Source of the DNA: an uncultured Gemmiger sp.
GTDB taxonomy: Bacteria > Bacillota > Clostridia > Oscillospirales > Ruminococcaceae
NCBI GenBank assembly: GCA_944386495.1
Contig: CALXBE010000005.1
Span: 49,389-113,388 of the forward strand
DNA length: 64,000 bases
Direction of reading: 5' to 3'
Shown: piece by piece, positions 27,748 to 36,120 of the stretch
Layout of the letters: each line of letters begins with the position of its first letter
How positions within the stretch are numbered: the stretch's first letter is position 1
The notes under the pieces: model-generated
The model's input: the letters and a program-made list of their open reading frames with translations, nothing else
Database searches by the model: none
What the model was told of the DNA's origin: nothing
Made by a program: the position numbers and the translations under genes

Positions 27748-28544
27748 AAATGATCGTACTGGGCACCGGCAATGCGGTGGTGACCAAATGCTATAATACC
27801 TGCTTTGCCCTCACCGAGGGGGAGGAAATTTTCCTGGTGGACGGGGGCGGCGGAAACACCATTCTCTCCCGTCTGAAAGAGGCGGGACTGGACTGGAAGA
27901 ATATTTCCACTGTCTTTGTCACCCATAAACACATGGACCATATCCTGGGAATCCTCTGGATTCTCCGGATGTTCTGTCAGGGTCTGGCCCGGGGTCAGTA
28001 CCAGGGCAGACCGGTGATTTACGCCAATCAGGAGGTGGCCCGTCTTTTGAAGGAGATGGCCGGAAGCCTGCTGGGCAAGAAGGAAGCGGCCTACCTGGGC
28101 CGGGAAGTAAAGATCCTGCCAGTGGAGGACGGGGATAAGGTCCAGGTCCTGGGCCGGGAGGTGACCTTCTTTGACATCCGCTCTACCAAAGCAGATCAGT
28201 TTGGCTTCTCCATCCGGCTGGACCAGGACCGGAAGCTCACCTGCTGCGGGGATGAACCCTACAACCCGGCGGAGGAACCCTACGCCAAGGGAAGCGCCTG
28301 GCTGCTGCACGAGGCTTTCTGCCTTTATTCCCAGGCGGACCGGTTCAAGCCCTATGAGAAAAACCACTCCACCGCCCGGGATGCTGCACGGCTGGCCCGG
28401 GAACTGGGAGTGGAAAATCTGGTGATCTACCACACCGAGGACCAGAACCTGGAACAGCGGCAGAAGCTGTATACCGCCGAGGCGCGGGAGGAGTTTTCCG
28501 GAAACATTTATGTTCCCTATGACCTGGATGTGCTGGAACTGTAA
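27744..28544 (+). CDS. Metallo-beta-lactamase-fold hydrolase (RNase Z/ElaC-like group)
   Basis: The 266-residue protein has the MBL zinc motif THKHMDHILG, an N-terminal LGTGNAVVTK segment with a VDGGGG loop, and a late HSTARDAARLARELG region that supplies a His. It is shorter than RNase Z and lacks a clear exosite arm, so a general phosphodiesterase or hydrolase role is as likely as tRNA processing. It is translationally coupled to the EamA gene and followed by a terminator. Confidence 0.85.
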   Translation: MKMIVLGTGNAVVTKCYNTCFALTEGEEIFLVDGGGGNTILSRLKEAGLDWKNISTVFVTHKHMDHILGILWILRMFCQGLARGQYQGRPVIYANQEVARLLKEMAGSLLGKKEAAYLGREVKILPVEDGDKVQVLGREVTFFDIRSTKADQFGFSIRLDQDRKLTCCGDEPYNPAEEPYAKGSAWLLHEAFCLYSQADRFKPYEKNHSTARDAARLARELGVENLVIYHTEDQNLEQRQKLYTAEAREEFSGNIYVPYDLDVLEL

Positions 28545-28585
28545 TCGGCAGGGAAAACTATTTAACACTTAATATAAGAAGATTG

Positions 28586-28615
28586 ATTCCCGGGCAGGAT
28601 GCCCGGGAATTTTTT
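28586..28615 (+). terminator. Rho-independent terminator before the pst operon
   Basis: Arms ATTCCCGGGCA (28586-28596) and TGCCCGGGAAT (28600-28610) with a GGA loop and a T-run. It isolates the pst operon from the MBL gene. Confidence 0.92.
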
Positions 28616-28648
28616 GTGCATTTTTCTCCTCAAAAATATAGCGGGAAT

Positions 28649-28714
28649 TTTACATTGGTTTACAAATCTTTTCCCTGGTTTGGGTGGTGGACTTTACACG
28701 CTCGCCTGTATACT
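28649..28714 (+). promoter_or_regulatory. Candidate Pho-box-type promoter of pstSCAB-phoU
   Basis: Two TTTACA hexamers 10 bases apart (28649-28654, 28659-28664) are followed by a TTTTCC at the same period (28669-28674) and a third TTTACA (28693-28698). That last hexamer is 10 bases before a TATACT -10 box (28709-28714). No normal -35 box is present, which fits an activator-dependent promoter. Tandem TTTACA-like repeats resemble Firmicute PhoP boxes, but no phoP/phoR genes are in the window. About 83 bases of leader follow before the pstS ATG. Confidence 0.45.
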
Positions 28715-28796
28715 GGCATTGTGCCCGGGAGATGAGGAAAGCTCACCGGAGCAAGAAAAAGAAAAGTTACCAACCATAAAGGAGAGAATCTTAACC

Positions 28797-29684
28797 ATGA
28801 AAAAGATTATTGCTATGGTGCTCAGCCTCTGCCTGGCCGGCGCCCTTCTGACTGCTTGCGGCTCTCAGACCACTGAGACTGCCGGCGACACTGCCGAAGC
28901 TACCACTGCTCCCACCGCTGCTGCTGAAGAACAGGAAGAGACCGCTACCGTCAGCGGCACCGTGACCACCGGTGGTTCCACCTCTGTTGAGAAGGTGGTA
29001 GGCGCTTTCATCGAGGCTTTTATGCAGGCTAACCCCGATGTTGATGTTACTTATGATCCCACTGGTTCCGGCGCCGGCATCACTGGTGCTTCCGAGGAAA
29101 CCCTGGACATCGGCCTTTCCAGCCGTGCTCTGAAGGATGAGGAAGCTCAGAGCGGCCTCACCGGCACCACCTTCGCCCTGGACGGCATTGCCATCATTGT
29201 GAACAATGAGAACACCGTTGAGGACCTGACCCTGGAGCAGATCAAGGGCCTGGCTACCGGCGAAATCACCAACTGGAGCGAGGTCGGCGGACCTGACGCC
29301 CCTGTAGTTCTCATCGGCCGTGAGGCTGGCTCCGGCACCCGTGACGGCTTCGAGAGCATCGTTGATGTAGAGGATGCCTGCAAGTACGAGCAGGAGCTGA
29401 ACTCCACCGGCGGCGTCATCGCTGCTGTAGCTTCCAACCCCAACGCTTTTGGTTACGCTTCCCTGTCTGCTGTGGAGGATACCGTTAAGGCTGTTACCGT
29501 CGGCGGCGTAGCTGCTACCGAGGAGACCGTTCAGGACGGAACCTACCAGATCCAGCGTCCCTTCGTATTCGTCACCAAGGACGGTGCCGAGCAGAGCGAG
29601 GCTGTCAAGGCTTTCATGGAGTTTGCTCTCAGCGCTGATGCCGCTGACCTGATCCGGAACGCCGGCGCTGTTCCGCTGGCCTGA
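28797..29684 (+). CDS. pstS: Phosphate ABC transporter substrate-binding lipoprotein PstS
   Basis: The 295-residue protein binds inorganic phosphate outside the cell. It has lipobox LLTACG, a Thr/Ala/Glu-rich linker, then the PstS domain with TTGGSTSVEKVVGAF, DPTGSGAGITG, IGLSSRALKDEE and the phosphate loop REAGSGTRDGFES. Codon choice shifts to more GCT, GTT and CGT than its neighbours, as expected for a highly expressed gene. The ATG at 28797 has AAAGGAGAG upstream; the open frame reaches back to 28599 without homology. A hairpin terminator follows. Confidence 0.96.
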   Translation: MKKIIAMVLSLCLAGALLTACGSQTTETAGDTAEATTAPTAAAEEQEETATVSGTVTTGGSTSVEKVVGAFIEAFMQANPDVDVTYDPTGSGAGITGASEETLDIGLSSRALKDEEAQSGLTGTTFALDGIAIIVNNENTVEDLTLEQIKGLATGEITNWSEVGGPDAPVVLIGREAGSGTRDGFESIVDVEDACKYEQELNSTGGVIAAVASNPNAFGYASLSAVEDTVKAVTVGGVAATEETVQDGTYQIQRPFVFVTKDGAEQSEAVKAFMEFALSADAADLIRNAGAVPLA

Positions 29685-29724
29685 GTTCCATAGGGAAGAA
29701 CAAAATCCCCACAATAAATTGAAG

Positions 29725-29757
29725 AAGGGGCCGGCTGCTTGCTGCCGGCCCCTTTTT
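29725..29757 (+). terminator. Intercistronic (leaky) terminator between pstS and pstC
   Basis: Arms AAGGGGCCGGC (29725-29735) and GCCGGCCCCTT (29744-29754) with a T-run. It lies inside the operon, so it probably lowers pstCAB-phoU expression relative to pstS. Confidence 0.8.
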
Positions 29758-29789
29758 CCAGGGGGATAACTGCTGAAAGGGGCGTGAAA

Positions 29790-30764
29790 ATGGAAATGGA
29801 ACAAGTAAAGAAACCCCTGGGCGGAACTGTCCTTCAGACTGCACATGAGACCCAGGAAAAGGTGAATAACGAGGCCACCACCCGGAACATGCGGAAGGTT
29901 CTGCGGGACGGAGTGGAAAAGGTGATGAACGGATTGTTCTTTGCCTGTGGCATGGTGGCCATTATGGCCGTGCTTCTCATTACAGGATATATGGTGGTGG
30001 CGGGACTGCCTGCCATCGGGGAAATCGGCGTGACGGAATTCCTCTTTGGCACCCAGTGGGCTTCCACCGCTGCCGAACCCAAATTCGGGATTCTGCCCTT
30101 CATTCTTACCAGTGTCTGGGGCACCCTGGGCGCCATCCTCATCGGTGTGCCGGTGGGTCTGCTCACTGCTGTATTCCTGGCCAAAGTGGCCAGTCCCGAG
30201 GTGGCGGCTGTGGTCCGTCCTGCGGTGGAGCTTCTGGCCGGAATCCCCAGCGTAGTCTACGGCCTCATCGGCATGATGGTCCTGGTCCCCGCCATGATGG
30301 ATATTTTCAATCTGAATAACGGCACCTGTCTGCTGGCAGCCATTCTGGTCCTGGCCATTATGATCCTGCCCTCCATTATCTCGGTGAGTGAGACGGCTCT
30401 GCGGGCTGTCCCCCGGGAATACGAGGAAGCCAGTCTGGCCTTGGGGGCCACCAAGATCGAGACCATCTTCAAAGTGAGCATCCCCGCCGCCAAAAGCGGC
30501 ATTGTAGCCGGTGTGGTTCTGGGCGTAGGCCGTGCCATCGGCGAAGCCATGGCCGTTATGATGGTGGCCGGCAATGTAGCCAATATGCCCGGCCTTTTCA
30601 AGAGCGTGACCTTCCTGACCACTGCGGTGGCCAAGGAAATGAGCTATGCCAGCGGCCTGCAGCGTCAGGCACTGTTCAGCATTGCCCTGGTCCTCTTTAT
30701 CTTCATCATGATCATCAATGCTCTGCTGAATTTTGTGCTGAAAAAGGGAGACAAACATGATTGA
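29790..30764 (+). CDS. pstC: Phosphate ABC transporter permease PstC
   Basis: The 324-residue permease has an N-terminal cytoplasmic extension, six helices and the EAA loop SETALRAVPREYEEASLALGATKIET that contacts PstB. Family marks such as GIPSVVYGLIGMMVLVP and GVGRAIGEAMAVMMVAGN are present. ATG 29790 has AAAGGGG 7 bases upstream. It overlaps pstA by 8 bases. Confidence 0.96.
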   Translation: MEMEQVKKPLGGTVLQTAHETQEKVNNEATTRNMRKVLRDGVEKVMNGLFFACGMVAIMAVLLITGYMVVAGLPAIGEIGVTEFLFGTQWASTAAEPKFGILPFILTSVWGTLGAILIGVPVGLLTAVFLAKVASPEVAAVVRPAVELLAGIPSVVYGLIGMMVLVPAMMDIFNLNNGTCLLAAILVLAIMILPSIISVSETALRAVPREYEEASLALGATKIETIFKVSIPAAKSGIVAGVVLGVGRAIGEAMAVMMVAGNVANMPGLFKSVTFLTTAVAKEMSYASGLQRQALFSIALVLFIFIMIINALLNFVLKKGDKHD

Positions 30765-31620
30765 AACTGAAAAGCGCAGTCTGAAACGCCGGGTATATGA
30801 GAGCGTGTTCAAGACCCTGGTTTATGCCAGCGCTCTGCTTACTGTGGCCCTGTTGGTGGTGCTGATCGGGTATGTATTCGTGCGGGGAATCCCCCATATC
30901 ACCGCCCAGCTTCTTTTCACCGCCCCCAGCGCTATCAAGGATACCATCGGCATCCTGCCTAATATTCTCAATACTCTTTACATTATCATTTTCACCCTGA
31001 TCATTGCCCTGCCCATTGGCGTGGGCGCAGCGGTCTACCTTACCGAGTACGCCACCAACCGGCGGCTGATCTCGGTGGTGGAGTTTGCCACCGAGACCCT
31101 GGCCGGCATCCCCTCCATTATCTATGGTCTGGTGGGTATGCTCTTCTTTGCCCAGATGCTGGGCTTTAAGACCAGCCTTCTTTCCGGCGGATGCACCCTG
31201 GTCATTATGATCCTGCCCACCATCATCCGTACCACCCAGGAATCCCTGAAAACCGTTCCCGCCAGCTACCGGGAAGGGGCTCTGGGACTGGGAGCTACCA
31301 AATGGTATATGATCCGGACCATCATCCTGCCCTCCTCCCTCAACGGTATCGTTACCGGCTGTATCCTTTCCATCGGCCGCATCGTGGGAGAAAGCGCCGC
31401 CCTCCTCTTTACCGCCGGCGTAGGCACTGTGGTTTCGGGCAGCATTATCCGGACCTTCAGCCGCAGCGGCGGCACCCTCAGCGTGGCTTTGTACATGTAT
31501 GTAAGCGAGCGGGGAGAATTTGATGTAGGCTTTGCCATTGCCGCCATCCTGATGATTCTGGTACTCATCATCAACGGCGGGGCAAAACTGGCCGGGAAAA
31601 AACTGAAAAACAAGGCTTAA
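30757..31620 (+). CDS. pstA: Phosphate ABC transporter permease PstA
   Basis: The 287-residue second permease subunit has six helices, ETLAGIPSIIYGLVGMLFF in the middle and the EAA loop TTQESLKTVPASYREGALGLGATKWYM. Together with PstC it forms the phosphate channel. It overlaps pstC by 8 bases and pstB starts 21 bases later. Confidence 0.96.
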   Translation: MIETEKRSLKRRVYESVFKTLVYASALLTVALLVVLIGYVFVRGIPHITAQLLFTAPSAIKDTIGILPNILNTLYIIIFTLIIALPIGVGAAVYLTEYATNRRLISVVEFATETLAGIPSIIYGLVGMLFFAQMLGFKTSLLSGGCTLVIMILPTIIRTTQESLKTVPASYREGALGLGATKWYMIRTIILPSSLNGIVTGCILSIGRIVGESAALLFTAGVGTVVSGSIIRTFSRSGGTLSVALYMYVSERGEFDVGFAIAAILMILVLIINGGAKLAGKKLKNKA

Positions 31621-31641
31621 AGATAGAAGGAGCAATTCGTA

Positions 31642-32403
31642 ATGGAAAACAACATTATTCTCCAGACCAATCAGCTCAAGCTGTATTACGGAGATTTCCT
31701 GGCCCTGAAGGGAATTGACATGAAAATCCCCCGTCAGGAGATCACCGCTTTCATCGGACCCAGCGGCTGCGGCAAATCCACCTTCCTGAAGACTCTCAAC
31801 CGGATGAATGATCTGGTGGAAGGGGTAAAGATCGAGGGCGAGGTGCTGTACAACGGCCAGGATATTTTTGATAAGAATGTGGATGTTACCTGGCTGCGGA
31901 AGAAGATCGGCATGGTATTCCAGAAGCCCAATCCCTTCCCCATGAGCATCTATGACAACATTGCCTACGGCCCCCGCCTCCACGGCACCCATTCCAAGGC
32001 GGAACTGGATGAACTGGTGGAGCGCTCTCTCCGGGGCGCTGCCCTCTGGGACGAGGTAAAGGACCGGCTCAAAAAGAGTGCCCTGGGCCTTTCCGGCGGC
32101 CAGCAGCAGCGTATGTGCATTGCCCGGGCTCTGGCTGTGGAACCGGATGTGCTGCTTATGGACGAACCCACCAGCGCCCTGGACCCTGCTTCCACCATGC
32201 GGATCGAGGAACTGATGAGTGAGCTGAAAAAGCAGTACACCGTGGTCATCGTTACCCATAACATGCAGCAGGCTGCCCGTATCAGCGATAAGTGCGCCTT
32301 CTTCCTGGTAGGTGAGCTCATCGAGATGGGGGAAACCAGCCAGATTTTCGGACATCCTCAGGATAAGCGGACCGAAGATTATATCAGCGGCCGGTTCGGC
32401 TAA
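31642..32403 (+). CDS. pstB: Phosphate ABC transporter ATPase PstB
   Basis: The 253-residue ATPase starts with the typical [16 protein letters not shown], has Walker [10 protein letters not shown] at about residue 39, the PstB-specific LNRMNDLV, Q-loop [12 protein letters not shown], signature LSGGQQQR and Walker [13 protein letters not shown], and ends with the H-loop VTHNMQQA. It energises phosphate import. phoU follows after 17 bases. Confidence 0.97.
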   Translation: MENNIILQTNQLKLYYGDFLALKGIDMKIPRQEITAFIGPSGCGKSTFLKTLNRMNDLVEGVKIEGEVLYNGQDIFDKNVDVTWLRKKIGMVFQKPNPFPMSIYDNIAYGPRLHGTHSKAELDELVERSLRGAALWDEVKDRLKKSALGLSGGQQQRMCIARALAVEPDVLLMDEPTSALDPASTMRIEELMSELKKQYTVVIVTHNMQQAARISDKCAFFLVGELIEMGETSQIFGHPQDKRTEDYISGRFG

Positions 32404-32420
32404 GGAAAGGGGAGAGCAGG

Positions 32421-33086
32421 ATGAAATTGCGCAGCAACTATAACAAGAGCCTGGAACAGCTGGACCAGATGATTCAGGAGATGGGCTCTCAGACCCTCAG
32501 TGCCCTGGAAAGCGCCATGGCAGCCTGGGAAGCCCAGGATCAGGAGCTGGCCCGGGAAATTATGGCTGGGGATGCACAGATCAACCGTCAGGAAAAACAG
32601 ATCGAACAGCTCTGCCTGGAACTGCTTCTTCGTCAGCAACCGGTAGCAGGGGACCTGCGCCGGGTAAGCGCCGGACTCAAGATGGTCACCGACCTGGAGC
32701 GGCTGGGAGACCACGCCCAGGATATTGCCCAGCTCAGCCTGGAGATGGGCAGCCCCCGGGAATATCCTCAGTGGTATGAACTGGTAAATACCATGGCCCG
32801 GACCGGTCGGGAGATGGTGGCCCAGGCCCTGGAGAGCGCCCGCACCGGCAATCTGGAACAGGCCATGGGGGTGTCTCAGCGGGACAATGAAGTGGATGAG
32901 GCATTCCAGAGCCTGAAAGGGCTGCTGGCCCAGAGCCTGGCCGCTCAGCCCGGCCAGATGGACGAGATTCTGGACTGGCTCATGCTGGCCAAATACCTGG
33001 AACGGGTGGCAGACCATGCCGTCAATCTGGGAGAATGGGTGGTTTTCAGAATTACCGGAAGCTATAAAAATACCCAGGTGCTGTAA
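32421..33086 (+). CDS. phoU: Phosphate signalling protein PhoU
   Basis: The 221-residue all-helical protein has two PhoU repeats, each with the E/D-rich metal-binding face (VAGDLRRVSAGLKMVTDLERLGDHAQDI and LDWLMLAKYLERVADHAVNLGEWV). PhoU restrains PstSCAB and represses the Pho response when phosphate is plentiful. It is the last gene of the operon and is followed by a terminator. Confidence 0.95.
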   Translation: MKLRSNYNKSLEQLDQMIQEMGSQTLSALESAMAAWEAQDQELAREIMAGDAQINRQEKQIEQLCLELLLRQQPVAGDLRRVSAGLKMVTDLERLGDHAQDIAQLSLEMGSPREYPQWYELVNTMARTGREMVAQALESARTGNLEQAMGVSQRDNEVDEAFQSLKGLLAQSLAAQPGQMDEILDWLMLAKYLERVADHAVNLGEWVVFRITGSYKNTQVL

Positions 33087-33103
33087 GGCACCCGGCAGAA
33101 AGA

Positions 33104-33132
33104 GCCGTCCCCTTGGGGGACGGCCCTTTTTT
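33104..33132 (+). terminator. Terminator of the pst operon
   Basis: Arms GCCGTCCCC (33104-33112) and GGGGACGGC (33116-33124) with a TTG loop, then six T. Confidence 0.92.
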
Positions 33133-33158
33133 ATAAGGGAGAAGAAGGAAAAGAATGG

Positions 33159-33186
33159 TTGAGTTTTATGGAAATTCTGGTATAAT
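33159..33186 (+). promoter_or_regulatory. Promoter of trkAH
   Basis: TTGAGT (33159-33164), a 16-base spacer and TATAAT (33181-33186) with an extended TGG before the -10. Confidence 0.75.
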
Positions 33187-33247
33187 GTTAGGAAAATATG
33201 GCTTGCATACAGGTACCAAAAGTTAACAGCAGAAGGAGCGCATAGGC

Positions 33248-34609
33248 TTGAAAATTTTGATTGCAGGAGACGGTAAGGTGGGCGCAGCCCTGACCCGCCA
33301 GCTGTCTGCCGAAGGGTATGACCTTACCCTTATCGACAATAATCCCGAGGTATTGGCCAATACTGTAAACCAGTACGATGTTATGGCAGTGGAGGGCAAC
33401 TGTGCTGCTATGGATGTGCTGGAGGAGGCGGGGGTCAAGGAGGCAGACCTTCTCATTGCCGCTACCAGTTCGGACGAGGTGAACATGATTTGCTGCCTTA
33501 CCGCCCATGCCATGAACAAAAAGCTGCATACCATTGCCCGAATCAGAACTCCTGAATATGCCAATCAGCTTTACCTGATGCGGGGAATCTTTGCCCTGTC
33601 CATGAGTGTGAATCCGGAAAAGCAGGCTGCCCGGGAAATGCTCCGGCTGCTGCAATACCCTGGATTCCTCCACCGTGAAACCTTTGCCAAAGGCCGGGTG
33701 GAAATCGTGGAACTGAGAATTGATGAGGACAGCCCCCTGAAAAACCATCCCCTCAGCCAGCTGCCTGAAATTGTGGGATGCCGGGTACTGGTCTGTACCG
33801 TGGTGCGGGCCGGCGTAGCCAGCGCTCCCAGCGGTGACTTTGTCCTGAAAGCAGGGGACCGCATCTATGTGACTGCGCCCACCCATAACCTGGCCACCCT
33901 GCTGAAAAACCTGAAAATCATTGCCCGCCCCGTAAAACGGGTCATGCTCTGCGGTGCAGGACGAATCAGCTACTATCTGGCGGACCTGCTGCTCCGGGCC
34001 GGAATGCAGGTAAAAATTGTGGAGAAGGAATACGCTGCCTGCCGCCAGATTTCCGAACTGCTGCCCAGGGCAGAGGTGATTCAGGGAGATGCCAGCCGCC
34101 AGGCCACCCTGGAAAATGAAGGACTCCAGGATTATGATGCCCTGGTCAGCCTGACCGGTCTGGATGAGCTGAACATGGTCATCAGCATGATCGGCAGCAG
34201 CCTGAAGGTGCCGCATATCATCACCAAGCTGGGACACATGGAGAGCACCCCCATCCTCAACGAGCTTCCCATCGGAAGCATCGTCTACCCCAAGGAACTT
34301 TGCAGCAATACCATTGTCCGGTATGTGCGGGCACTGAAAAACCAGACCGGCGCTGCGGTGGCCGTCCATTCCATTGCGGACGGTCAGGCGGAGGCGGTGG
34401 AGTTCCTGGTGGACAAGGACACCCCCTGCTGCGGTGTTCCCCTGAAAGACCTGAAACTGAAAAACAATGTGCTCATCGTCTGCATCAGTCACGGGGAAAA
34501 CATTGAGATCCCCCACGGCGATTCCTCCTACCAGGAGGGTGACACCCTGATCCTGGTCACCAGCGGAGATCATATCATTTACAGCCTGAATGATATTTTC
34601 CAGAGCTAA
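33248..34609 (+). CDS. trkA: Trk system potassium uptake regulator TrkA
   Basis: The 453-residue peripheral protein gates the TrkH potassium channel in response to nucleotides. It contains two RCK repeats, each with a Rossmann domain and a TrkA_C domain: MKILIAGDGKVGAALTRQL starts the first, and RVMLCGAGRISYYLADLL starts the second near residue 230. TTG 33248 is the start, with AAGGAG 9 bases upstream. trkH follows after 12 bases. Confidence 0.94.
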   Translation: MKILIAGDGKVGAALTRQLSAEGYDLTLIDNNPEVLANTVNQYDVMAVEGNCAAMDVLEEAGVKEADLLIAATSSDEVNMICCLTAHAMNKKLHTIARIRTPEYANQLYLMRGIFALSMSVNPEKQAAREMLRLLQYPGFLHRETFAKGRVEIVELRIDEDSPLKNHPLSQLPEIVGCRVLVCTVVRAGVASAPSGDFVLKAGDRIYVTAPTHNLATLLKNLKIIARPVKRVMLCGAGRISYYLADLLLRAGMQVKIVEKEYAACRQISELLPRAEVIQGDASRQATLENEGLQDYDALVSLTGLDELNMVISMIGSSLKVPHIITKLGHMESTPILNELPIGSIVYPKELCSNTIVRYVRALKNQTGAAVAVHSIADGQAEAVEFLVDKDTPCCGVPLKDLKLKNNVLIVCISHGENIEIPHGDSSYQEGDTLILVTSGDHIIYSLNDIFQS

Positions 34610-34621
34610 GGAGGAGGGACC

Positions 34622-36073
34622 ATGAACTATAAAATGATCGGGAAATTCATTTCCCGTATCCTGATTCTGGAAGCCGCCTTTATGCTGGTCCCCCTGGTCA
34701 TTGCCCTGGTGGAGGGGACCCGGGCGGATGCGTTCGGCTTTATCTGGTCCATCCTTCTCACGGTGGCTGCCGGTACCCTGCTGGGAGTTCTCTGCCGGAA
34801 CGAAAACAGCCGGTTCCAGGCTCGGGATGGTCTGGTCTGCGTGGGATGCAGCTGGATCGCCATGAGCATCTTTGGCTGTCTGCCCTTCTATCTGAGCGGT
34901 TCCATCCCCCACTTTGTGGATGCCCTTTTTGAAATCGTCTCTGGCTTCACCACCACCGGTTCTTCCATCCTGTCGGATGTGGAAGCTCTTTCCCGGAGCA
35001 TTCTCTACTGGCGCAGTTTCAGCCACTGGGTAGGAGGCATGGGCGTTCTGGTCTTCCTGCTGGGCCTTACCAGCCCGGGCGTGCGGGGCAGCGGCTTTAC
35101 CATGCACCTGCTCCGGGCGGAAAGCCCCGGACCGGATGTAGGCAAACTGGTTCCCCACATGCGGGACACTGCCAAAATCCTCTACCTTATCTATATCGGA
35201 CTTACAGTCCTGAACTTCTTCTTCCTGAAACTGGGAGACATGGATACCTTCGAGGCCATCTGTACCGCCTTCGGAACGGCGGGCACCGGCGGCTTCGGGG
35301 TGAAAAACGACAGCATTGCCGGGTACAGCCCCTATATCCAGAATGTCTGTACCGTGTTTATGCTCCTGTTCGGAATCAACTTCAGCTGTTACTTCCTGCT
35401 CCTGGTGGGGCATGTGAAGGAAGTGTTCAAGGATGAGGAGCTGCGGTGCTACCTGGGAATGGTCCTGGCCAGTATCGCACTTATTGCCTTCAATATCCGG
35501 GGAATGTATGAGACCCTGGAGGAGACGGTCCGCCACGCCGCCTTTCAAGTGGCTTCCATTGTCACCACCACCGGTTTTGCCACCACCGACTTTGACCTCT
35601 GGCCCAGTTTCAGCAAGACCATCCTGCTATGCCTTATGTTTGTGGGCGCCTGTGCAGGCAGTACCGGCGGCGGCATGAAGGTGGGACGGCTCCTCCTCAT
35701 CTTCAAAAACCTGCGGAGAAGCGTCCACCGGTTTGTCAGCCCTAGCCAGGTCCAGGTGGTCCGGAACAATGACCGGGTCATCAGTGAGGAAGTCCTCAAC
35801 AACACCAACGCCTATCTGGCCGCTTACGGTGTGCTGGTCATCCTCAGCTTCATTATTGTAAGCCTGGACGGTTTCAGCATTACCACCAACTTCAGTGCGG
35901 TGGTTTCCTGCTTCAACAACATCGGCCCCGGCCTGGAGGCAGTGGGCCCCACCTGCAACTTCGGCGGGTACAGCGATTTGAGCAAAATCGTTCTGACCCT
36001 GGATATGCTGGCCGGCCGTCTGGAGATTTTTCCCATTCTGGTCCTGTTCAGCCGCCGCACCTGGAAACGATAA
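34622..36073 (+). CDS. trkH: Trk-type potassium channel subunit TrkH
   Basis: The 483-residue membrane protein has four pore repeats with selectivity-filter glycines: VSGFTTTGSS, FGTAGTGGFG, IVTTTGFATTD and a last degenerate one around SCFNNIGPGLEAVG. The conserved SHWVGGMGVLVFLL block is present. It imports K+ with TrkA bound on the cytoplasmic side. A perfect palindromic terminator follows. Confidence 0.95.
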   Translation: MNYKMIGKFISRILILEAAFMLVPLVIALVEGTRADAFGFIWSILLTVAAGTLLGVLCRNENSRFQARDGLVCVGCSWIAMSIFGCLPFYLSGSIPHFVDALFEIVSGFTTTGSSILSDVEALSRSILYWRSFSHWVGGMGVLVFLLGLTSPGVRGSGFTMHLLRAESPGPDVGKLVPHMRDTAKILYLIYIGLTVLNFFFLKLGDMDTFEAICTAFGTAGTGGFGVKNDSIAGYSPYIQNVCTVFMLLFGINFSCYFLLLVGHVKEVFKDEELRCYLGMVLASIALIAFNIRGMYETLEETVRHAAFQVASIVTTTGFATTDFDLWPSFSKTILLCLMFVGACAGSTGGGMKVGRLLLIFKNLRRSVHRFVSPSQVQVVRNNDRVISEEVLNNTNAYLAAYGVLVILSFIIVSLDGFSITTNFSAVVSCFNNIGPGLEAVGPTCNFGGYSDLSKIVLTLDMLAGRLEIFPILVLFSRRTWKR

Positions 36074-36083
36074 GACCAATCAA

Positions 36084-36117
36084 AAAAGACCTGACAGAAA
36101 TTTCTGTCAGGTCTTTT
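36084..36117. terminator. Bidirectional terminator between trkH and ade
   Basis: A perfect 34-base palindrome: AAAAGACCTGACAGAAA (36084-36100) and its exact reverse complement (36101-36117). It has A-runs and T-runs on the two sides and serves both convergent genes. Confidence 0.92.
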
Positions 36118-36120
36118 CTG

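Noticed and set aside
28791-30812. A 673-codon minus-strand frame opposite pstS and pstC
   Set aside because: Shadow of two well-supported genes; Gln/His-rich composition without motifs.
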